This document shows, piece by piece, positions 26,001 through 39,536 of a stretch of DNA of 64,000 nucleotides. Position 1 is the first letter of the stretch, and the number at the start of each line of letters is the position of its first letter. The notes beneath the pieces were generated by a model. It was not told the DNA's origin. It searched no databases and saw only the letters and a program-made list of their open reading frames with translations. The position numbers and the translations under genes were made by a program. Source of the stretch: Rotaria sp. Silwood1 (lineage: Eukaryota > Rotifera > Eurotatoria > Philodinida > Philodinidae); NCBI GenBank assembly GCA_905250075.1, contig CAJNOP010000024.1:678508-742507 (forward strand), written 5' to 3'.

Positions 26001-26838
26001 ATAAGTCATCTATAGGATTGTTTTTGATATTCTGCTTGACAGAATAACATTTAAAAAGAAGTTTACTATTTGTTGATTTAGATTATTTCTCAATAAATAC
26101 GACAAAATATTTGTAGTTCATGAATACTATAATTAAAAAACTGTTCGATGTAAAAGTTGAGTTAGAAATTATATTGTGATTAGGATGAAACAGTAGAATA
26201 TTCACGAAAAACATTTTCAAGAAAATAATTCAAGAATTGATGTTTACAACTAACTAATCGAGTTCGTCACTAATACTGGCGTAATCAATGTAGATGTTGA
26301 GTTTAGACATGAGCGGAAGGATTTTTTTTTGGTCCTGGTGGAACCGTAACTGGAACTATCGTGCCTATATCTCGCTGAAATCATCTATCTATCGAAGCCA
26401 TGCTACCAGACAGGGCTCGGCTAATTACGCCCACGGCCTAAACGAAGAGCCTGGCTAAATTTAATCTCCTAATCTTCATTATCAAAATCTTGGTGATACC
26501 CCTAGGCGCAAATATTATTTTGATATAGTAATACAAACGATCCTTTTGATTTCATAGATGTCGCTTATCTACAGTGATTCAAAAACACACGTGAAAGAAA
26601 AAAACAGATGTTTGTTAAACGATAGTACAATAAAAATTTAAAATGATGTTTCTTATACATGACTTTGACTTTTGATCTTTCAAGTGGGTGTGAGCTGTTT
26701 TGAAAATCCATAAATTATCACATGGAATTGAATTTCAATAAAATGATTTAAGTGAATGAATGAATGTTCTTTTGTATTTATTTAAACACTTATAACCTTT
26801 GTTATGGTTTCGCTTCATTGATCGAACGTTTATTTTAG
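23046..26838. other. Divergent intergenic region, no gene seen
   Basis: Separates the GABA-B receptor-like gene (-) from the CWH43-like gene (+) and should contain both promoters; no specific element can be called. It holds short CTAAT and TA microsatellites (about 24035-24070 and 24742-24763) and a GC-rich block at about 26305-26460 that looks like an old repeat. Small open frames lack motifs. Confidence 0.5.
26829..26838 (+). promoter_or_regulatory. Splice acceptor abutting the CWH43-like ATG
   Basis: TTTATTTTAG ends immediately before the start codon. It could be the end of a 5' UTR intron or a spliced-leader trans-splicing site, which bdelloids are known to use. Sequence alone cannot separate these. 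Confidence 0.4.
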
Positions 26839-29800
26839 ATGGATGATAATACACTGCGTTCACGTCACAAAGTAACTAGTAAAAGTAGTGACAAAACTTC
26901 AGATCAAGAAAACGAAAAGATGTTCATAAAAAATCGAAAACAAGCTACTGAAAATTATGAGTTTGGTGATGCGCAAAAGATTCCATCAAATATTCAAAAT
27001 ATCATAGAGAAAAATTTTTTACGTATATTTATTTGGGAATTATATTTCGGTGAGATTTTTTTCTCGATGATTATAGTTTCGAAGAGAATAATTATTTATT
27101 CTCTGTAGGATATATTTTTTGGACAATTTTTTTTGGTATTGGTCCAATGGTTATGTTTTTTCCTATGGTAAAATTAGCTATTCATGGTTATGAAATATTA
27201 ATACTTAGTTTAGCAAGTCCTATTATACTTTGGCCTTCATTAATGAACAATATTGCACAAGTTTGTTTTGTTGAATTTTTTTGGTTGAAATGCTCTTTTC
27301 TTTTATTTCGTATAGAGTACTATTGGCAAATTGATTATTCGTATTGTTGTAATTCTTAGTTTATTATCATTTCAATTAGAAGATCCTTTACTTCGATTAT
27401 TAATACTTTCATGTGGTACTTGTGCTGTTATGATTGATCTTTGTACAAGTCTTAATTCACGATATTGTTCATATAGGTATGAACATTTTTAATCGAATTT
27501 GGAACAATGAAAAAAGAATTTATTGTTTTTTTTTATGTTTAGATCAGTTGTTGTTTGGACGTTGACAATTAGTTTTTTTTTCTTTCTTAGCCTTCGTATT
27601 TGGTTTTTAAGTATTATGCCTGCATGGTCGGGTGTTATTGCAAATTTAATACATTTTATCATTGGAATTGGAGCCATTGTTGATCAATTTTTAAGAGGTA
27701 TGAAAAGATTTTATTCGACAATATCTAATTACATGAAATGATAGAATGGTAAATTTATCTAGAAGAGTTGACTTAAAGTATTAGTACTATAATTAAGCAA
27801 CATTGTCCATTGTAACAATAGTAATACAAATATATGAATATCATGTTCAAATTCTCAAAATCAACCAATGAGTTTTTTTTTAATCAAAAGTGATGAACTT
27901 ATTTGAGACTGGTCATTGGCCATTGATTCGTCCCAGTTTATTCTGAACAAATTTTTTTAAATGAACTACACTACATAAATATTTTTTGTGTCTAATGCAA
28001 TACAAAATATTGTACAATGAAAAATTGTCATTTTGCAATTTGTATATGTTTTCAGCACTTTGAATAGTTTATTCTGTAAAGAAAATTTTTAACTTTTGTA
28101 CAATGCAAAAGTAGATTGAACACAAAACGAAGAAAAATCATCTTGTGATGATGGCAAAAGAATAATTGATAAAATTTTTAAAGGATTTGACGAAATAATA
28201 ATAACTAGTAGATAATAAAAACACGTAATAGTTAATTGACATTTGTCGTATAATTAACTTATTATTTATATCAATCAAATTTAGTATTTTTCTTTTTCTT
28301 CATAAAGTACTCTTAGGAATCGATTTCAAAAATTGAACATGATATTATTCTATGTATATTACTATTTCTAGAAAGGATGATGTTATTCTTTTATATGTTA
28401 CACGCATGTTAAATCATTCTAGATATCTTGAAAAAAAAAATTAGCGCAAGAGACTTATACTCAAAAAGAAAAGTAGCGTTAGCAACGTGACATGAAAAAG
28501 GTCATCGACTTGCACTTATTCCATTTTAGTTTAAAAAAACCTGAAGATTGATGAAGAATTTTTAAAAACTAAATAATATATTCTATGGATAATGCCTGAG
28601 GTTACGAAGTCTCTTTTAAAGATTTTTCCGAAGCATCTCTAGATTTATTCAAAAAAAATTGATTTACTTTTCATTAGCGATGTGATGAAGTACGGATATA
28701 TAAACGAAAAATAAATAATCGAATGAGAAATTCAAAATCAATTTCAAACTATACAAATCTTTCTTCAGAATTTTCAGAACACTGGTTTTTTTTCTAGAGT
28801 TCAATCTTGCTAAAAATTTCATCATAGATGCAGTTTATGCAATACAGTCTATTATGAAGTTCTCAAATTTTTTCCTATATATTCACAGAGATCTTTGTTA
28901 ATTACTTTTTAATTAATAGTCAGCTGAAAATGAAAAATAGCTAGGTTCTGTCTTGACTGCAATGGACTATGTAATTTTTTGAATTATTGTTTGGAATGAT
29001 TGGTGCAATTTTATTCATATGAAAAGGGGTACTGTCTATCTAAACAGCTAATGTCGCTTATGAAGAATTACTATTAATTAATCAATTAAAATCGATCAAT
29101 TTTCTTTGTCATAGACAATACTATGTGGCAGTTACTTCCATCAATATCAATTGATTTATCTTCAACAAAATCCTCACTTGGTATGCTATTAAATTTCTTT
29201 TTCGTGTGAGTTGAATGAATGAAAATTTTTTATTACATGATTTCTTTTTCTATTTTGAGGAGTCAATCCATTACGTTCAACATCACGTGAAAATATTTTA
29301 CAACCAAATTGGTTATTAGTTGGTATTGGATTTGGTAGTTTATTATTTAATCTTCAATGGATATTTGGTGATCTATCAGTTGTTAGTCGATGGGCTTCGA
29401 ATGGTTTTCCAAATCAAGCACTCGATCCAATACCTTATGGGTAAAGATAAGATATTTTGTTTCCTATTGAAAAAGATATCATCTGTTATATTTTTGTTTT
29501 TCAAGTCTTCTAATATGGATTGGTTTATTTTGTGGTATTGCAACAATCAATCGTCCTAATATAGTAACGAATCGATGGTGGGCATCTGTAGGTTTTCTTG
29601 GTTATGGTTTGTTATATTTCAGCCGTGGAAATGTTTCATTTATGGGTAAATGAAGAATTTTATTTTATGTATTTAATTGTTTTTGAATGTTTTTCAATAG
29701 GTGGTCTTGCTCTAAGTGTATTTATTGGATCAATACTTCCATTATTATTTGATAAAATAGCTCGTGGTCTTTCACCACGTATTGTTGTTATTGCTACTTT

Positions 29801-32800
29801 TGTATATATTATTCAAGTTGTTTATGCTGTTTGGACAAGTGCTTATAATTTTGTTCCATTCGGTGGAACACTAACACGAGAAACATCTCATATTTTAGTA
29901 TTCTTTAATTTTCTTGGCATTTATTTTGGAGTCTATACTGCTAGTAGGAAAATTTCAATGATTATTTTATTGTCACAAACGAATGTCAATTATGTGTTTA
30001 GAACATAATTTAGGAACGTATATACGTGGTCATATTTCATCAATAAGTTTGCCAAATCGTCAAATTTGGTCAGGTAAGAGTATGAGAAGTACTGGGATAA
30101 CTCAACCGTTGATGCAGAAGCGAAGAAGGGAAGATCTTCAACTAATAAATCAATTTTGAGTCACGACTATGTACATTACGTAGAACCAAACGACTTTTGA
30201 ATACCCTGAAAATAGTTCAGGTCTATAGCTTATTGCTGTTGACAGGCTGCACATTTATGATAGTTTTTAAATTAATGGTGTGGTCGTCCTCAAGGATATG
30301 ACAACGAATACAGTCTAAAGTGTCCTCGATATGTCGTTTTTAATGAAGTATCCTTCAGGGGAAATGTCCTTCGTGAAAATGTCTTTGAAGCATGGTCCCT
30401 GGTTTAAAAGTGTCCTTCATTCTCAGTTGTTGTTTTTTGAATATCATGCTACTGGAACATAGAATGACACTAATCCACATACATCTTGAAAGTTATTTAA
30501 ATTGTTTATCTAGAAGATTTATTTCATATAGAAGTAACTCCAATAAGAACGAAAGAAAATTTAATTATAATACAATTAGTTGTTTTACATCATATTATAT
30601 AAATAAGCATACCAAAAATCTTTTAAATCAAGCCACAGTTCCCCCTTTTTGTAATCAATCGCTACCCACTTTTTAATGAAAGGATATTTTTTCTGCGGAT
30701 CATACCTGTAAATGATCATTTCTCAGATACATTTTTAAAGAATGCGTTTTAACCTATTACTGTGGCCACATCGACATATCTCTCTTTTCCTCTGGTTGTG
30801 TATATACACGTATGTTCTGTGTTTGAATGATGCAATTGATAATGTGAGAAAGTCGAATAAATTGTAACTTCGTCCACGATAGTACGTCTTCTATCAAAAA
30901 TTGTCTCAAGGAATAATAGAAAAGTGGTTTTCGAATTTCGAGTTTAAAATTTGTCTAGAGGTAGTCTTTAATAAGAATAGTGTCTTGTGAACGTTTCACA
31001 GCTTGTTGTTGTTTCTATCTAAGCCCTCGAACACTTTTTATCGATCTAGCTGGATCCACAATGTAGTTTTTTGTTTCCTGCTACATTGATACTTATCCTT
31101 TTTCAAGCGAGCTCTTTTCTAATCGTTAGCCTTCTAACAATCTCAAAAAAGCCATATTAACTTTCATGAATAAGTATTATAGAAGAAAAATACAATAGTG
31201 ATGTTGTTTTCTATTGTATTAGTTAATATATGAATACATATATATCATGATTTTTTAAAAGAATGTCTTTTAAACTACGGATTTCTTGATATGTTAGAAG
31301 TCATAGCGACTGTTCCTTACCTAAAAAAATCATGATAAAGATCTTTGATACAACTGAATCTAGTGTAAATCAAGCAAAAAAAAAACAAGTTCTTCTTATT
31401 CATTTACATATAGAATTCGTTGGATCCATAAAAATCATTTGTGTGACAAAATGAGAATAGCATTCGAGTGTTAAGATACTGCTTTGCTAATAGCATGTCT
31501 TTTGCATTGCTCATATAAACTTGCAGGTTTAACGTTCTTATTTCAGGATAGAAGCAAATCAAAAGAACCAAAGCTAATGCAATAAACTACTCTTTTTAAG
31601 ATTTGTTTTCATACAAAGTTCCAAGTCGAAATTCAAAAATCAATTTTTCCTCAACACAACATTCATACAAAAACTATTGTAAATTTGAAAGATCTCCACA
31701 GCAGCGAGCCAAGAGTTCGAACTCTTTTCAAGACATTTAAAACCCATTTAGTTCTGTACAATGCATATAGTCTTGAGTCAAAAGTAATTAATCAGTTGGA
31801 CAACTTTCTTTTTCAGCTCTTTTGTACCTCCGTATAGTTTCGCTATCGATGAGAAGTCCACTAGTTTGATGAAAAAAAAAGATTCCTTTTGTTTTAGCAT
31901 TTGGTATTGCCTTCCTAATTGCATGTGTTGGTACATTTTCACGTTTTCTTGCTTTACCATCAACATCGTTACGCAAAGCAGAAGATGTTCGTTGTTTTTT
32001 TTTCTTGTCAATGATTTTTATCTATTAATTTCTTTTATTTGTTTATTAGCCAACTTATCTTTCTACTGCTATTTGGACAGTTCATTTTGGTTACGATAAT
32101 AATGCTCGTCCAAGTCTTGATCGTGTGGCATCCGTGCTTGCTGATACGAGTTAGTAACATTGTATTATTTGAATTATTATTTTATTTTTTGAATATGAAT
32201 CTAGATGCGGATGTTATTGGTCTTCTTGAAACAGATACAGCAAAACCATTTTTTGGAAATAATGATTTAACTTCTTATTTAGGAGAAAAATTACATATGT
32301 TTACAGATTTTGGTCCATCAACAAAAGATCATACATGGGGGTACAATTACTTAAATAGAAATCAAAAAATAATTTTGTATCGTTTTCTTTTTGTTTTTAG
32401 ATGTATTATTCTTTCAAAATATCCAATCGTTCGATCAGTACATTATCTATTACCATCACCGGAAGGTAAATATATGAAATATAATGATAAATACATCTAT
32501 AAATAATATTAGGTGAACTTGCTCCGGCTATTCTTGCAACAATTCAAACAGCAAGCAAATTAATTGATATAATTATTGTTCATATGGGTAATGATCGTGA
32601 TGATTTAGATAGAAAATTGCAAGCTGAAACATTACGAAATATTATGAACAATAGGTTTGATATTTTATTTTAGTTTTTTTGAAATAACAAAAAAAAAGAT
32701 ATTTTGATTTTAGTACTTATCCATTGGTTTTTCTTGGTTATGTAACATCGGCACCATTTAGTCGTGATTATCGAACGTTAACTTCAGTTGCAAAAGATAT

Positions 32801-33294
32801 TGATCCAACAGATAGAGATCGATGGTGTGAATATATTTTATATAAAAATTTAATTCGGTAAATTTGAAATTTTTGTTTTTTTTGAAATTGTTTTATCAAG
32901 AAAAGACAAATTTTAGTATTGGTTATGCTCGAATTACTCATGCAGGCTTGACTGATACGGAAATTCAAATAGCTAAATTTAAAATTCCAACAAGTGAAAA
33001 ATTTGATGATCATCCAGTTTTAGTTACGGATCCGTCGGTTGTTACTGATCAATCACTTCTTTTTAATTCGAAGTAGAATTTATAATATGAAATTTATTAA
33101 TTTTATTTTTAATGATCGTTTTGTTTTTCTTTTATAAAAGATTTGGATCATACTACAGCGGACATGGTCATTTTAATACTCATCGTTTTCATATGGATAC
33201 ACCAGTGCGTTTATTTCTTTTTTTTTTGTATTTTATTTAATGAACTTCTCATTTTTAGAAATATTTTCTTGCACGAGAGCATCAAAACAATTAA
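26839..33294 (+). CDS. CWH43/PGAP2-interacting protein-like GPI-lipid remodelling factor
   Basis: Eighteen exons: 26839-27049, 27109-27260, 27316-27476, 27543-27697, 29115-29180, 29260-29440, 29506-29645, 29701-29943, 30002-30073, 31898-31986, 32050-32149, 32205-32340, 32401-32465, 32513-32654, 32714-32857, 32917-33072, 33141-33204, 33259-33294. All phases agree and give 770 aa. The first 480 or so residues form many membrane segments. The C-terminal 280 are the endonuclease/exonuclease/phosphatase-fold domain typical of CWH43, with [58 protein letters not shown] and FHMDTPKYFL. In yeast and mammals this protein acts in lipid remodelling of GPI anchors in the secretory pathway. Two long introns (1.4 and 1.8 kb) contrast with the short ones. 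No disruption seen. Confidence 0.94.
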
Positions 33295-35561
33295 TGTCAA
33301 TCAAAAAAGACTTTTTTGAACAAAGTGGCTGTGATTAAAATGCTAATATTTCTTTTTTTTTCTTGAATTAAAAATTGTGTACTTCGCTATCTGTTTAGAA
33401 GATTCATAGAAAATTTTTTTCTATAATTGACTTTACTTAGTTCTTTTGTTTTTTGGGCTAATAAAAAATTCTTTAAAGAATGAATATTTTTCTTTTAATA
33501 CCTTATTCTCAACAATGACAGACTGTTATTGACTTTACTAACAAAATATGTAATTAAAGCTTTGCAAAACATGAATTTATTTGAACCATTAGTCAATTTA
33601 TAGAAGCAGATACAATCGAATAATTAATTTAACTGAATGATTAATAGAAAAATCTAGAATAGTTTGATTTTTCGTACCTTTGTCTTTAAGATAATAAAGT
33701 TTTACTGTGTTTTTTAATAAAAAGCTGGAACAAGTTAAATAAAATTTCAATATCTCGAGAAGGAAGATTTGGAAAACTAAACTAATGTAGACTTTTCTAT
33801 TACTTTCTAACATTCATCAAATGAACACTGTCTTGGTCAAAAAGCAATTTGATACTTGGAGAGATTTACTCGTTATTAAAGATTTTGTCCTCATGTCTAT
33901 TGTTTTCATTTTTCTTTCGACTACAATCCAGTATTTGTAGTGATTAATGTATTTTGAATGTAAAATAGAAAACTAATTATTACTTCGATTTGAATTCACC
34001 AACAGAAAAGTCGAAATTCTACTAAAGTGCAAAACAACAAAGAATGATTTTTTTCTTTGATGTTTTATTATTGATTCTGATAAGTTGCTTGTCTGGTTCT
34101 TGGCGTGACAATGACGAAAATAAAAATATTGACAGTGTACATCCTGATGTAAAGTATAAATAGTGATTCAAAGCTATTTTTTTTTTTGTTTGTTCTTTTT
34201 TTTTTTACTTTGCAATCATTAGAGCATAATAGACTGTTCTGTTGACAATTACGTGACCAATATGACGTCAATACAAATCATAAGAACAAAATGTAAAAAG
34301 TCAAGTATCTCGTTTTCATCTGATAAGAATGAAGGATATGATATAATATTTTCTAGAACAAGAAGACATAAAAGACATTTATGAGTTCAGATAGTTCAAT
34401 AAAATATCTACTCTATCTCATCTTAATGACAGAACAATTGATTTTCAAGCTGCACACTAGTTGATGATATCAAAGAGAAGAATTATTCAACTGTATATGA
34501 ATAATCAAATTACAAACTTTATGCAATAAAAATAACTTCTTGAATTTCTGTGTTTTTTATTATTATATTTGACATTTATTTTACTGTACTTCTTTTTTTC
34601 ATTACAAGTTTTATTTCAATAATATTTCTTTTTCAATATATTTGTAATGAAGTGTCCATTTACATATTAATATGAAACACAATTTAATATTCAAGTATTT
34701 GTGCAGATGTATACGTGAATTGATAACATATGAAACATGGATGAATCAAAGCTATGATTCAAATAATTATTTAGACGTAAAATATTCTGATATAATTTAT
34801 TCGGTTTACGGTATGGCAACTAAAGAAAACGGAATTTTGCCGTTTTGCACTGTCAATTTTGTATCAAAGAGTTTACAAGACTTCAATGAAATTTAAAAAA
34901 TGTTACATTTTCTTTTTTCATAGATTTTATAGGAATTTTTTCTTTGTCAAATATTTCCATACTATAACAATTGTGTTGAATTTAAACATCTTCATCAAAT
35001 TGAAAAAGACAAACTTTAATCAATGAAACATCAGTTGTTCAAGTGGGACATTCGTCAGACAAACAAAAAGAATAATTAATCTTATTTAAACAAGATATTA
35101 TTTTAGCTAACAATTAGAATCAAATCATATTGAATTGAAGATCAACATAGGGCACAATATACAATCACTAGTTAAGAAAAAGCATGAGTTTATTGCAATA
35201 TCCTGCGTTGATTGAAGACTGTGTAGAAATCAAATCTGGCACAAAAAGATTAACTATGTTCTTGATTTCTAACAATGCTTCAATAGAATATGACTCAATT
35301 CTTTAACTTTATTTTAAATGGATTGATATTAGTCTTGCATGCATTCAGATCTACGACAATTGAATGAAACAGATAGATGAAAAACTAATTTTCCTAACAA
35401 ATACCTTATCTTTTCAATACAATAAAACTTCCTTATTGCGAATATCATGAAGACTATTAGATATTTTCACTGTTAAGGCGTGTTCAGTTTAGGAACTTAC
35501 TGCATAGTTTGCTGTGAAATGGAGAAAAACTTTCACGACATCTGTACCTACATTAATATTA
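33295..35561. other. No gene seen
   Basis: AT-rich. The open frame at 34672-34896 begins with ATG and encodes 74 residues without recognisable motif or splice partner. Nothing else supports coding. Confidence 0.5.
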
Positions 35562-38093
35562 CAATGGAACCTTTTGTATTGATCAAAAGCTTTCTTAACT
35601 ATGTCTCGGCCAAATTATCAGTCTCACTGAGAAACTAAAAAAATTTAAAATATTACATCCCCATAGCGAGCTTGGACTGAGATAATCGATTTTTAAGATA
35701 TGCACAGTTTTGGTATGTGAACATAATATTATGGGAACTATTCACATCCAATGTTTTACATAATCATCAAGTTTTTCAGGGAGTATATTTTTGAAATCTT
35801 GTTGAAATTTATCGATGACATTATGATCACACTAGATTTATCTTGTTTTAGTGGATTTGCTAGTACCAAAGTGAGAAAAAAGTCGTCAATTTCCTATAAA
35901 ATCTCGTAGGTTATTAGTGCTTTTGATTTTATTTCATATGAAAACAATAGAATACTACAAATGGAGATGAAGATCTTCAATGAAATGATAGCTGCAAAAG
36001 TATTCTTTGCACAAAGTACATGTTAAGAGCGTTCGCTCGTTACAGTTAATAGTCGAACAATAAGGGTCATAAAATTTGAAGCAAATATCCTTGGGTTTGC
36101 TAATTTTGCCAATTGTTTCGTTAATTATTTTAGCTTGTAGAAATCCAGATTTAATAAGATTTTTGGAATTGCTGAGCAGATAGTTGATTGTGAATAATAG
36201 AATGCATATTTATAAAATATTGACGATCTGTAGTGGTCATTTCTGTTCTATTAATATGAATATAATGTTCTATTTTCTTTTGAAAATATCTTCATGAACG
36301 AAATAAAGACAAATCTTGTGGTTGCCTATGATGAGTTGATCCTTGAGGAAAAATTAATAGTTGACTGTTTTGATTGGGAAACATTGCTTTAAATTTTGTT
36401 AGATCAACTTGAATTTTCCAACAATAAAGAAAAAGAAGGAATTTTCTATCAATCAAATGCCGTAGAACTTCATTTAAGAAGATGCGATGTTTTTCATCGC
36501 TGCTTTTTCCAGATTTTGAAGGTTGTACTACGACACTTGGTGGCACGTTTAAATTCTTTTGCACTTTCACATCAAACTCATTCTCTTTTTCTTGTAGAAT
36601 GAGTAAGAATTTGTTTAATAATTGACCAGTAGCTGATGTTATAGGCTGTACTGTGTAAGAGTGCGTGACATTAGTTTTCTTTTTAACAGCCACCTCTGTT
36701 GTTCGTTCACCCACGAAGGACAGAGTTCTTGGAGGAATATATTCTTGTTGAAATGAGCAATGATCACTGTTCAATATTTGATCAGCAGAGTAGTTGAAGA
36801 TAATTTTTTTTGATTTTTGACCCAATTTTGAGCATCTAAAAACCACAGATACATTGTATATTAAGACAATTATATTAGAACTTCGAATAAGTATAAATAC
36901 CTTCCAAGCTGGAAACTTTTCTGATTGAGGAGACTCGAGTAACAAGTTTGTTGTATCTTCGTGATAATATTCGATTATCTTTCTTGAACTTCGTAAGAAA
37001 ATATTCACTAGCTTTAAAATTATTTCATTTTAATTCTCGTGCTTTTTGAATTGCAAACAGTTCTAAATCAGTATCATGAACAGCTTCTTTTTCAATAGCT
37101 CGGTTGATATAAAATTCATCCCACATAAATTGCTTGATTTTTTCGAGCTTTTCAAATCTTGTGCCATTCTTTTTAACATATTCTCGAAATCTTGGAATAA
37201 AATAGGGATGTTTGACTTTTTGAAATCTATGTTTAATACTGTTAAACTTATAATTTGGATGTTGATCAACCCATTCAATTATCTCTTCCATTTCCTCTAA
37301 TATAAAATGATTGTAAATATTCAGTTCTTGGTTTTCATCAAAATCATCAAAATCATCGATAGTTTCTGTTTCATTATATTTATCATCGAAGTCGAGACTT
37401 TGATATACATCGAGTTCATTAAAGTGATTGTCCTTAAATGACTTTAGAACTTCAAATAATTGCTCTGCCGCAGCAATTTCATCAGCACTTGTTCTTCACT
37501 CTTCATCGGAAAACTCTCTTTTCGTCAGATAAAGAAGATGCTTTGCGATGTTAACTAAATTCATTTATTTTTTGTTTCGATCAAATAGACCTCTCTTAAA
37601 TGATAGTGGTGATATAGAATAAAAGAGAACGTTACTTTAAAAGCACACTTGATGGTGATTTCGTACCACCAATCACAAAGAAGCAACTTATAACCCATAA
37701 AGTCATGCATTAATACACTTAATCTTTAGATATCTCATATACATTTCATTTTTGAAACATAATACAGATATTTTTTTGCTCTCACTTTGGCACTAGTAAA
37801 TTCACTAAAACAAGATAAATCTAGTGTGATCATAATGTCATCGATAAATTTCAACAAGATTTCAAAAATATACTCCCTGAAAAACTTGACGATTATGTAA
37901 AACATTGGATGTGAATAGTTCCCATAATATTATGTTCACATACCAAAACTGTGTATATCTTAAAAATCGATTATCTCAGTTCGGGCTCGCTATGGTAATG
38001 TAATATTTTAAATTTGTTAGTTTCTCAGTGAGACTGATAATTTGGCCGAGACATGGCTAACAAAGCTTTTGATCAATACAAAAGGTTCCATTG
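35562..38093 (-). mobile_element. DNA transposon with 315-bp terminal inverted repeats
   Basis: The left arm (35562-35876) and right arm (37780-38093) are near-identical inverted copies starting CAATGGAACC and ending near AAAGTGAGA. TTA stands directly outside both ends (35559-35561 and 38094-38096), a probable 3-bp target duplication. The 2532-bp element encloses one transposase-like gene on the minus strand. The arms are far longer than those of ordinary Tc1 elements. Arm similarity suggests fairly recent insertion even though the gene inside is broken. TTA would fit PIF/Harbinger, while the protein looks pogo/CENP-B-like, so superfamily assignment is open. Confidence 0.88.
36292..37564 (-). 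pseudogene. CENP-B-type HTH transposase, disrupted
   Basis: Reading from ATG at 37564: an acidic N-terminus, then a helix-turn-helix region (IEWVDQHPNYKFNSIKHRF, IPRFREYV, VHDTDLELFAIQKAREL), a FKASEYFLTKFK block, and after an intron (about 36837-36903) a catalytic-core-like part (PPRTLSFVGERTTEV, HSYTVQPIT, FPQGSTHHRQPQDLSLF). TGA stops interrupt the frame near 37498 and 37022, both inside otherwise conserved sequence, so no full transposase is made. The long open frame at 36292-37008 is the C-terminal half. The order of HTH then DDE-like domain suits the pogo branch of Tc1/mariner; I am not certain of the exact family. Confidence 0.75.
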
Positions 38094-38096
38094 TTA

Positions 38097-38942
38097 GATC
38101 AGTTTTTGAACAAGTGTATATATTCATTATAATTCACACCAAGTCTGAAACGGCGTACGTCAAATTCACTGTTCTTCGCAATGTATCAAGGCTAATTCTG
38201 TCGCATACATTAAAGAATAAGGGCTAATTCAACTTTCAGTCTAGTGCCTTTGCTCGTTTTGCTGCTCGTCTACTCTGCTTTTACTATAAAACCTACCGCA
38301 CAGAAATGGCAACCAAACAGTAATCTACACATACAAAAAATAAATCAGGAAGAGATACCAGATAATATTCCTACAAGAGTTTTCAGGTACCGCCTTCTGC
38401 AACTGGACACCAATCGATCACAAGTACCTACCTATTTATTTCATCATCATAACTCAGAAAGCGATCGAGATATTTACCATTCAAATAAACATATGTCCAC
38501 TAGACAGATCCAAAAATTAATAACATAACAATCATCGCCACTTCGAACTCAAAATGACACTACTAACTTTTTTTCATCTTCATAATCCAGAACATAATCA
38601 AATGAAGGCTTTCTTACTCTTCTGAAACGTTGCCTTTCCAAAACTACCGCTGATACTCGGCATTGATATCCTGCCGACTAACAGGAACCACTCTTTTCTA
38701 CGTCATACGGTTGATATTTCGCAATCTTTTTATGAGTTTTCTCTGCTATTCAGTGATGTAACGAGATGGCTTACTTTCTTTGTTCAACCGGTCTCGAATT
38801 ATGACAATCAAATGGATCTATTTCTTTATTTCAGAACATAAAATGAGTAAAATATATAGGAAAAAGAAGAAAAAAAAAAAGAATGAAAGTATCAATGTTC
38901 CGAAGTTCTTTTTTTAGCTGTCGATAATCTAGTTTAGTTAGA
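38097..38942. other. No supported gene
   Basis: A 94-codon frame at 38244-38528 has a hydrophobic start but only a GTG initiator, no ATG and no recognised domain. Coding remains unproven. Confidence 0.45.
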
Positions 38943-39536
38943 CTAGCGTCTAAAGAAATTGGATCGTCGACCGTTAACTGGGTATGGTCCAAATGATTGA
39001 CCAGGCAATGGTCGTGGATTCGCATTATTGATGAAGCTGTTAAGTGCAAAATAGTCGAATCTGAATGTTCCACTGACAAAACCAGAATTGCCAATGAAAT
39101 TCAAAACCAGAATATTAATGGCCACTGTACTTGGAGTAGAACTGCCAGTAACTTGAAAATTATAATTAGCAGTGCGAACTTCAACTCGATTTCTTCCAAT
39201 ACATTTCCATTCTCCAAGTTGAGCACTAAATGGTTGAGGCTCAATTCCTGCTTGTGGACTGAAACCATTTTGTTTATTGTCAATTGAAGTACTTGTGTGG
39301 TCCGCGTGAAGTTGCACTACTTCGTAGGCTGAGAAACTACGATAGTTTATTCTAATTTGAAAGGTGTCACCTCCGAGATCATCACATCGATTATTTCCAT
39401 GATCATTATCTCGACCATGGTCATCATCTCGACCATTTTGACCGCCTTGACCATTTTGACCTCCTTGACCATCTGAACCATTGTGAGCACTGATTAGTGC
39501 TGACATAAGCAACATTACTAACACTAATCGCATCAT
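38943..39536 (-). CDS. Secreted Gly/Asn/Asp-rich small protein, unknown function
   Basis: Single-exon ATG-to-stop frame of 197 aa. Residues 1-17 form a signal peptide (MMRLVLVMLLMSALISA). A hydrophilic repeat of GGQNGQ, then DDDHGRDNDHG units, occupies about 19-48. The remaining 150 residues have alternating polar and hydrophobic pattern suggestive of beta structure (FQIRINYRSF, NRVEVRTANYNFQVTG, GTFRFDYFAL), with two or three cysteines. No family recognised. Codon usage and clean composition support a real gene. The His/Asp repeats could bind metal ions, but this is speculative. Confidence 0.75.
   Translation of the reverse strand: MMRLVLVMLLMSALISAHNGSDGQGGQNGQGGQNGRDDDHGRDNDHGNNRCDDLGGDTFQIRINYRSFSAYEVVQLHADHTSTSIDNKQNGFSPQAGIEPQPFSAQLGEWKCIGRNRVEVRTANYNFQVTGSSTPSTVAINILVLNFIGNSGFVSGTFRFDYFALNSFINNANPRPLPGQSFGPYPVNGRRSNFFRR

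Noticed and set aside
38244..38528. 94-codon frame with hydrophobic start
   Set aside because: Begins with GTG, not ATG, and shows no domain; too weak to call a gene.
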